From: Rhodospirillales bacterium
GTDB lineage: Bacteria; Pseudomonadota; Alphaproteobacteria; Rhodospirillales; JASLQF01
Length of the DNA: 62,618 nt
Assembly (NCBI GenBank): GCA_030744625.1
Contig: JASLQF010000058.1
Coordinates: 1-62,618 of the forward strand
Direction: 5' to 3'
Under the pieces are notes generated by a model. It did no database searches and was not told the origin of the DNA. It saw only the letters and a list, made by a program, of their open reading frames with translations. Shown piece after piece: positions 57,307-62,618 of this stretch. The translations under genes were made by a program, and so were the position numbers. The stretch's first letter is position 1; the number at the start of each line of letters is the position of its first letter.

Positions 57307-57528
57307 TTGTCGTCGGCCTCCCAAGGACTTTTCTCCGCACCTTTCGGGCGTGCGGCCTGTCTCTTCTAGCCCAACGAAGCGCCGCGCTCAACCGCCCCGG
57401 GGCACGGCGCGCCAGGGGATTCGGGGCGGCCTTGTTCGGCGGACGGATGAGGCTTAAGATTCGAAGGTGTGCGAGCCCCTTGACGTGAACGCCGCCCGCC
57501 CGGCGGCTCCGGACTTGACGCCGGACCC

Positions 57529-59859
57529 GTGATGAGCGCCTCTGCAGCATTGGCGCTTGGCGCGCTTGGTTTTGCCGCCCTGGTGGCGCTCATGGCGCTC
57601 AGGCTGTGGCAGCGCCTGGGCCGTTCGGAACGCCGCCTCCGCGACCTGGAGACAGAAGTCGAGGCCAGCCGCGAGATGCTGGCGGCGGCACCCGACGGAT
57701 TGTTGTCGTGGGACCGCGTCGGGGGCGGGGAGTATTGCTCGCGCCGTCTGGCGGTGTTGCTCAACCTCGCAAATGGAACGGCATCGCGATACGCGGATGT
57801 TCTCGGCTGTTTCGATGGTGACCACTTCGATGCCTTGGAGAGAGCGGTGGCGGCCTTGCGTGACGTGGGGCACCCCTTCGATGTCGTCCTGCCCGTCGCC
57901 GGCGGTTCGAGAAGCATGCGGGCGCTTGGCGTTCGCGCCGCCGCCGCCGACGGCCGCCCGCTGGCCGATCTCTTGTGGATGCGCGATGCCGCCGAGACCG
58001 TCCCAGGGGCCGCGGCCGGCGCCGGCAATCCGCATGCGGCGCCGGCCTCCGAGGACGCGCATACCCAGGAACTCCTCGACGCCCTGCCCATTCCAGTGTG
58101 GCTCAGGGACGCCGAATGCGAGCTCGTTTTCGCCAACCGGGCCTCGGCGGGCGGCGCCATCGCCACCTCGACCCGCGAGCTGGCGGCGCGTGCCAAGGCC
58201 GAGAACAAAGGGTTGGCGGAGCGCCGCCGCGAGAGGACGGACGGCACGGATGGCACAAATGGCATGGCGCGGACCATGGAAATCTCCGAAGTGCCGGTAG
58301 CGGGGTGGTCCGGAAGCATCGGTTTCGCGATCGAGCTGCCAGCGGAACCGGTGGGACGCGGCCCCGCGGAGACGGAGGTGCTTGAGGGCCTGGCCACCGC
58401 GGTGGCCATCTTCGGCCCCGATGCCCGCCTCAAGTCCTTCAACCCGGCCTACGCGGAGCTGTGGCAACTGGACGGCGGCTGGTTGTCCTCGCAGCCCGGC
58501 TTGGGTGAAATACTGGAGCGCCTGCGCGGTGCCAGGCGCCTTCCTGAATTCGCCGACTTTCGTGCCTTCAAGGAAAAGCAACAGGCGCAATTCAGTCAGT
58601 TGAAGGAATCGGTCGAGGAGCTGATGCACCTTCCAGACGGCACCACGCTGCGTGTCGTCGTCGGCCCCCATGCGGGGGGCGGCCTCTTTTTCTCTTACGA
58701 AGATGTTTCCGACCGCTTGGCCCTGGAACGTTCCTACAACACCTTGATCGCCGTTCAGCAAGAGACCCTGGACCACCTGCACGAGGGCGTCGCCGTGTTC
58801 GGCAGCGACGGGCGGCTCAAGCTGAGCAATCCGGAGTTCAGGCGGCTATGGAGCCTGAGCGACAGCGAAGTAGCCGAAACGCTCCACGTTTCGGAATTCG
58901 TCGAAAAGATGAAACCGCTGATCATCGGCGAGGATGACTGGGATGGCTATAAGGAACGGGTGGTCGCCGGGCTGGTGAGCCGCGAGCCGCGTTCCGGCCG
59001 ACTGGTGCGCGGCGATGGCCGGGTGGTGAAATACGCCAACGTTCCCCTGCCCGATGGCGCCTCCCTGGTCAGCTATCTCGACGTGACCGACAGCGTGCGC
59101 GTCGAGATGGCGCTGCGCGAACGCGCCGAGGCGCTTGAGGAAGCCGATCGCCTGAAGTCCGAGTTCATCGCCAACGTTTCCTACGAGATTCGCACCCCGC
59201 TCAACACCATCATCGGTTTCGCCCACTTGCTCAACGAGGAATACTTCGGAAAGCTCAACCGGCGGCAGTTGGAATACAGCGGCGGCATCATGGAGACGTC
59301 GGAGGGCCTGATGTCGGTGATCGGCGACATCCTCGATCTGGCCACCATCGAAGCCGGCATGATGGCAATCGAGGTCGAGACGGTGGAACTGCACTCCATG
59401 CTGGTCGGCGTGTTGTCGCTGGTCCGCGAGCGCGTACGGCGCAAGAATCTGAACTTGGAATTCGACTGTGCGCCGGACATCGGCTGGATCGTCGCCGACG
59501 AGAGGCGCCTCAAGCAAGTCATGTTCAACCTGCTGTCGAACGCGGTGGCTTTCACGCCCGCCGGAGGCAAGGTGACGCTGGCGGTGGCACGCGATAGCGA
59601 GGAAGTGGCCATCGCCGTCAGCGATAGCGGGCCCGGCATCCCCAAGGCCGAACAGGCCCGCGTCTTCCGGGCTTTCGAGCAGGGCGTAACGCCAGACGCG
59701 GACCAGTCGGGGGCCGGGCTCGGGCTCTCGCTGGTCAAGAGCTTCGTGGAACTGCACGGTGGTCGGGTTGAGCTGCGCTCGCTCCCCAACAGGGGGACGA
59801 CCGTCACCTGCACGCTGCCCGCCGCGCCGCATAGCGGCCCCGACGCGGATCCGTCCTAA
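57529..59859 (+). CDS. divL: DivL-type PAS pseudokinase
   Basis: Protein of 776 residues with one N-terminal membrane helix (residues about 5-25), several PAS-like domains (about 45-140, 175-250, 270-390 and 400-520), a HisKA-like dimerisation domain and a C-terminal ATPase domain with NLLSNAVAFTPAGG and SDSGPGIP, GLGLSLVKSFVELHGG. The H-box reads NVSYEIRTPLNTIIGF: the phospho-accepting His is Tyr552, as in Caulobacter DivL (Tyr550). DivL binds the unphosphorylated regulator DivK and controls CckA. It is normally downstream of ahcY. Confidence 0.85.
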   Translation: MMSASAALALGALGFAALVALMALRLWQRLGRSERRLRDLETEVEASREMLAAAPDGLLSWDRVGGGEYCSRRLAVLLNLANGTASRYADVLGCFDGDHFDALERAVAALRDVGHPFDVVLPVAGGSRSMRALGVRAAAADGRPLADLLWMRDAAETVPGAAAGAGNPHAAPASEDAHTQELLDALPIPVWLRDAECELVFANRASAGGAIATSTRELAARAKAENKGLAERRRERTDGTDGTNGMARTMEISEVPVAGWSGSIGFAIELPAEPVGRGPAETEVLEGLATAVAIFGPDARLKSFNPAYAELWQLDGGWLSSQPGLGEILERLRGARRLPEFADFRAFKEKQQAQFSQLKESVEELMHLPDGTTLRVVVGPHAGGGLFFSYEDVSDRLALERSYNTLIAVQQETLDHLHEGVAVFGSDGRLKLSNPEFRRLWSLSDSEVAETLHVSEFVEKMKPLIIGEDDWDGYKERVVAGLVSREPRSGRLVRGDGRVVKYANVPLPDGASLVSYLDVTDSVRVEMALRERAEALEEADRLKSEFIANVSYEIRTPLNTIIGFAHLLNEEYFGKLNRRQLEYSGGIMETSEGLMSVIGDILDLATIEAGMMAIEVETVELHSMLVGVLSLVRERVRRKNLNLEFDCAPDIGWIVADERRLKQVMFNLLSNAVAFTPAGGKVTLAVARDSEEVAIAVSDSGPGIPKAEQARVFRAFEQGVTPDADQSGAGLGLSLVKSFVELHGGRVELRSLPNRGTTVTCTLPAAPHSGPDADPS

Positions 59860-59881
59860 AGGACGCAGGCGACGACAGCCT

Positions 59882-60328
59882 TTAGGTTGAGGGTGGAAGC
59901 ACCCGGGCGTTGGTGTCGCGCAGCCGCCGCGACATGGTAAGCAGCACGGAATGATAAAAGCGGCCGGCGAAAGTGGAATCGGCCTCCATCATCTTGCTGA
60001 TCGCGGCGCCCGGACTGGCCAGGATTTCGACGTCACCATCGGCGATCAGCGTGGCGCTCGCCCCGAGGCCGTCGATGAACGACATCTCGCCGAGGGGCTC
60101 CCCCGGCCCGCGCGGGCCCACGAACTCGGCGCTCACGGTGCCGTCGACGTTGCGCGTCACGCGGACCTCGCCCTTCGCCACGACGTAAAACGACTCGATC
60201 TTGGCGCCTTCCTTGATGATGACGTCGCCGAGCCCGAAGGTCAGGCGCTCGGCCTTTTCGAGGAGGCCCTCCCGCTCTTCGGCCTTCAGCGCCGTGAAGG
60301 CGCGGTCCAAGATGGCATTGGAAGTCAT
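59882..60328 (-). CDS. Stand-alone cyclic nucleotide-binding domain
   Basis: Protein of 148 residues that is a single cNMP-binding beta-barrel domain (GDVIIKEGAKIESFYVVAKG, then FVGPRGPGEPLGEMSFIDGL with the GE that contacts the ligand) with no DNA-binding part. It may bind cAMP or cGMP or be a ligand-free relative. Converges on divL, 22 bases from it. Confidence 0.8.
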   Translation of the reverse strand: MTSNAILDRAFTALKAEEREGLLEKAERLTFGLGDVIIKEGAKIESFYVVAKGEVRVTRNVDGTVSAEFVGPRGPGEPLGEMSFIDGLGASATLIADGDVEILASPGAAISKMMEADSTFAGRFYHSVLLTMSRRLRDTNARVLPPST

Positions 60329-60572
60329 TGTCCAGCCTCCCCCGAAAAATTCTCGGTCAACCGATCAGGCGCGGAGGCTAATTCTAGGTCCTCGAAGCCC
60401 CCCGCGCGAGTGCCCAACCCAACAAGTTTGCCGCATAATGATATCTTTGCAAGGCGCGTGGAAGGGTTTCGTATCGGCCACGACAGCCGCGTGCCATTTT
60501 GGACCGCACGACGGAGGCTAAGTTCGTGAGTATCCGGGTTGCCGCAACGTGGTCGTGGTTTGGGGGCGTCTG

Positions 60573-61073
60573 GTGAACCAGTTCTCGCTGATGGCCCGCT
60601 TCGGCGGCTGGGCCAACGAGCGGCTTTATGGCGCCGTATCGGGGCTTTCCGAGGACGCCTACCGGAAAGACGGCGGGGCCTTCTTCGGCTCCATCCACAA
60701 CACCCTCAACCATCTCTTGGTCGTCGACCGGCTGTGGACCGGGCGTATCGAGGGCAGGGATCGCGGCATCACCGCCCTCGACCAAATCCTCCATGACGAT
60801 TTCTCTTCTCTGCGCGAGGCTCGCACGGCGGAAGACCGGCGGCTCATCGACGTAGTGGACGGCTTGAGCGACGCCGCGCTGGAGAGGCCCGTCACCTATC
60901 GGCGCATCATCGGCGACGGCGAGCAGAAGACGCGCTGCGACCACATCCTGCTTACCCTTTTCAACCACCAGACCCACCACCGCGGCCAAGTGCACGTCCT
61001 GCTGACCCAGGCCGGCATCGTGCCGCCACCCCTCGACGTCGTCTTTTTCCTGGAGGAAATCGGCTTCAGCTAG
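60573..61073 (+). CDS. DinB-family protein
   Basis: Protein of 166 residues of the DinB/YfiT four-helix-bundle family. Metal-binding histidines are in HNTLNHLLVVDRLW and NHQTHHRGQVHVLL. The GTG at 60573 is chosen because GGGGG lies seven bases upstream and the family starts at about this point; an in-frame GTG at 60549 is possible. Members include thiol-dependent hydrolases and mycothiol or bacillithiol transferases, but the function here is unknown. The TAG stop opens the repeat at 61070. Confidence 0.8.
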   Translation: MNQFSLMARFGGWANERLYGAVSGLSEDAYRKDGGAFFGSIHNTLNHLLVVDRLWTGRIEGRDRGITALDQILHDDFSSLREARTAEDRRLIDVVDGLSDAALERPVTYRRIIGDGEQKTRCDHILLTLFNHQTHHRGQVHVLLTQAGIVPPPLDVVFFLEEIGFS

Positions 61074-61106
61074 TGTCCTGGATTGGAGCGTTGGCGCTCC
61101 AAGGAC
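61070..61106. repeat. CTAGTGTCCTGGAT motif joined to a hairpin
   Basis: CTAGTGTCCTGGAT at 61070-61083 matches the motif at 1400 and 9127 and the IS630 end. It runs directly into TTGGAGCG and CGCTCCAA around a TTGG loop, and GTCC (61075) can pair with GGAC (61103). The DinB stop is the motif TAG. It may end transcription of the DinB gene or mark an old insertion. Confidence 0.6.
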
Positions 61107-61118
61107 CGGTCCGATGCC

Positions 61119-61559
61119 TCACCCGGCGACGGTGCTCAGGATGCCGCGGCCGATGGCGATCAGTTTGCCTTCGTCGTTGGCGATCTCGACATCGACCACG
61201 GCCAGGGTCCTTCCGGCGCGCCGCACCATGCCCTTGGCGTGCAGGTCGGTATTGATGGCGGGGCGCATGTAATCGATGCGGACGTCGATGTTGGGCGCCA
61301 TGCGGCCGATCTTGACAGCCGCCGCGGCGTGCGCGGTCAGATCGACGAGGCCGGAGATGACGCCGCCATGGAACGCCGGCTCGCCGCGCACCCGCTGGAA
61401 TTCCGGGCGGTAACGCAAAAGGATCTCGACGACGCCGTTGTCTGCGTCGGCGGACACCGCCCGGGGCTGGAGAAAGTCGTGATAGGGCGGATGCTCGAGC
61501 TCGAACTGAAGGCGTTCGAGCGCCGATAGGTGTTCGGTCGTTTGCGCGCGTTTTGCCAC
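61119..61559 (-). CDS. PaaI-like hotdog thioesterase
   Basis: Protein of 146 residues with the hotdog fold. The core has RGEPAFHGGVISGLVDLTAH, which carries the likely catalytic region, and VRIDYMRPAINTDLHAKGMV. It would hydrolyse acyl- or phenylacetyl-type CoA thioesters. It starts 18 bases downstream of the oxidoreductase gene on the same strand, so the two are likely cotranscribed. Confidence 0.82.
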   Translation of the reverse strand: MAKRAQTTEHLSALERLQFELEHPPYHDFLQPRAVSADADNGVVEILLRYRPEFQRVRGEPAFHGGVISGLVDLTAHAAAAVKIGRMAPNIDVRIDYMRPAINTDLHAKGMVRRAGRTLAVVDVEIANDEGKLIAIGRGILSTVAG

Positions 61560-61577
61560 GGGGTCCTCCCTTTGCGG

Positions 61578-62561
61578 CTAGGGTACCAGCATCACGATCT
61601 TTCCGAATAACTGGCGCTCTTCCATGACCCTTTCCGCCTCGCCCAGTTCCTGCAGGGGGAAAGTGCGGATCTCCGGAAGCTTGTAGCGCCCCTCGGCGAC
61701 GCCGACCATGCCTTGGGTGATGTCTTCGGTGGAGTAGCTGTTGGAGCCGATGATGCGCATCTCGCGCTGCCATATGTAGCGAATATCGGTCGCGGGATCG
61801 AAGCCGGCGGTGGCGCCGACGGTGATCAGCTTGCCGTGGTGGGCCATGGCCCGGATGGAGGGCACCCAGGTATCGCCTCCGGTGAAGTTGACGCAGATGT
61901 CGACGCCTTTCTTCTGGCTGATCTTCCAGGCTTCCCGCGAAAAGTCGTCCTTGGAGTAATTGATGACGTAATCGGCGCCCATCTCGTTCTTGAGGCGCTC
62001 GCACTTCTCGTCGCTGCCGGCGCACGCGATGACCGTGCAGTCGTGCGCCTTGCATACCTGGACCGCGGCCATTCCGACGCCGCCGCTCGCCCCCAGAATG
62101 AGGACCAGTTCACCGCCCTTCATCTCACCGTTGGTGAACAGCATCCGATAGGTTGTCCCGAAGTTGATAGGGATGGCGGCGCCTTGCGTGTAGGACAGGC
62201 GCTCGTCGAGCTTGATGAGGTGGGCCTGGGGGACGCGGCAGTATTGGGCCATGCCGCCGTAAACGACCTCGCCCATCATGCCGTCCGGGGTCTCGGGATG
62301 AACGACGCAGCGATCACCGACTTTCCAGCCCGTGACCTCGCTGCCGAGCTCGGCGATTTCCCCGGCGATGTCGCCGCCCGAGATGAACGGCATCTTGACG
62401 GGCCAGCCGGGCATGCCACGGCGCACGAATATGTCGAAGTGGTTGAGCCCGCAAGCGTGCACGCGCAGCTTCACGTCGTCGGGCCGGATTTCCGGATCCG
62501 GGAAGTCGCGGTAAACGATGTTCTCGATGCCGCCCTGCGCTTCGATGACCGCTGCTTTCAT
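61578..62561 (-). CDS. Zinc-type alcohol dehydrogenase / quinone oxidoreductase
   Basis: Protein of 327 residues of the medium-chain dehydrogenase/reductase superfamily. N-terminal GroES-like domain with FISGGDIAGEIAELGSEVTG, then the NAD(P) site GASGGVGMAAVQVCKAHDCT. The pattern is that of the quinone-reductase or zinc-alcohol-dehydrogenase branch; substrate not known. A good ribosome-binding site (AAAAGGAGA) precedes the ATG at 62561. It follows a gene that ends at 62565. Confidence 0.87.
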   Translation of the reverse strand: MKAAVIEAQGGIENIVYRDFPDPEIRPDDVKLRVHACGLNHFDIFVRRGMPGWPVKMPFISGGDIAGEIAELGSEVTGWKVGDRCVVHPETPDGMMGEVVYGGMAQYCRVPQAHLIKLDERLSYTQGAAIPINFGTTYRMLFTNGEMKGGELVLILGASGGVGMAAVQVCKAHDCTVIACAGSDEKCERLKNEMGADYVINYSKDDFSREAWKISQKKGVDICVNFTGGDTWVPSIRAMAHHGKLITVGATAGFDPATDIRYIWQREMRIIGSNSYSTEDITQGMVGVAEGRYKLPEIRTFPLQELGEAERVMEERQLFGKIVMLVP

Positions 62562-62564
62562 GTC

Positions 62565-62618
62565 TCACGTCTCCTTTTGTGCGAACTCATAAAATCCAAT
62601 CCCATAGGGCGTGGCCAT
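62565..62618 (-). CDS. C-terminal end of an upstream gene, partial
   Basis: On the minus strand a frame from the window edge reads ATPYGIGFYEFAQKET and stops at TGA, three bases before the oxidoreductase ATG. It starts with an ATG at the very edge, but more likely it is the tail of a longer gene beginning outside the window. The spacing suggests one operon. It is too short to identify. Confidence 0.35.
   Translation of the reverse strand: MATPYGIGFYEFAQKET

Overview
The window reads as chromosomal DNA of a high-GC alphaproteobacterium, most like the Rhodospirillales and probably an uncultured lineage. The signs are the gene orders argB/HAD/dapD/dapE/truA/fmt/def, recR/ybaB/dnaX/ffs, nudC/pheA/kdsB/cytochrome c and chvI/chvG/hprK/PTS/ahcY/divL, plus a DivL-type pseudokinase with Tyr in its H-box. 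Housekeeping genes dominate. No CRISPR array, prophage, rRNA or tRNA was found.

1-12.3 kb: the last codons of argB, a three-hairpin intergenic element, an intact IS630-family insertion sequence, a PAS-GAF-GGDEF diguanylate cyclase, then lysine biosynthesis (dapD, dapE), truA, a conserved protein of unknown function, an amidase with a duplicated translation start, and fmt-def. 12.3-20.3 kb: rmuC, a TPR glycosyltransferase-like protein, recR, ybaB, a 3'-5' exonuclease, ytoQ, dnaX and the SRP RNA gene. 20.4-31.4 kb: nudC, pheA, kdsB, a membrane-anchored cytochrome c, a histidinol-phosphatase-like gene, a complete yejABEF-type peptide ABC transporter and a ghrA-like reductase. 31.4-39.8 kb: uppP, gltD-gltB, a DUF423 protein and a flavodoxin-fold reductase.

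39.9-57.3 kb: the alphaproteobacterial block pckA ... chvI-chvG-hprK-rapZ-PTS IIA-HPr-EI-ahcY. It is split by about 6 kb of accessory genes: an aquaporin preceded by what looks like the stump of an arsR gene and its operator; a tightly overlapping five-gene operon (two DUF1538 membrane proteins, a PII-like protein, a CBS-pair protein, a HugZ-like protein); a PCu(A)C copper chaperone behind a 32-bp perfect palindrome with an FNR/FixK-type core; and cbtBA cobalt-transport genes under a cobalamin riboswitch with a recognisable promoter. The DUF1538/PII-like/CBS operon is the best candidate for a poorly described system.

57.5-62.6 kb: divL, a lone cyclic-nucleotide-binding domain, a DinB-family protein, a hotdog thioesterase, a zinc-type oxidoreductase and the end of one more gene. 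A short motif (CTAGTGTCCTGGAT) recurs at three distant places and overlaps stop codons; it matches the ends of the IS630 element.
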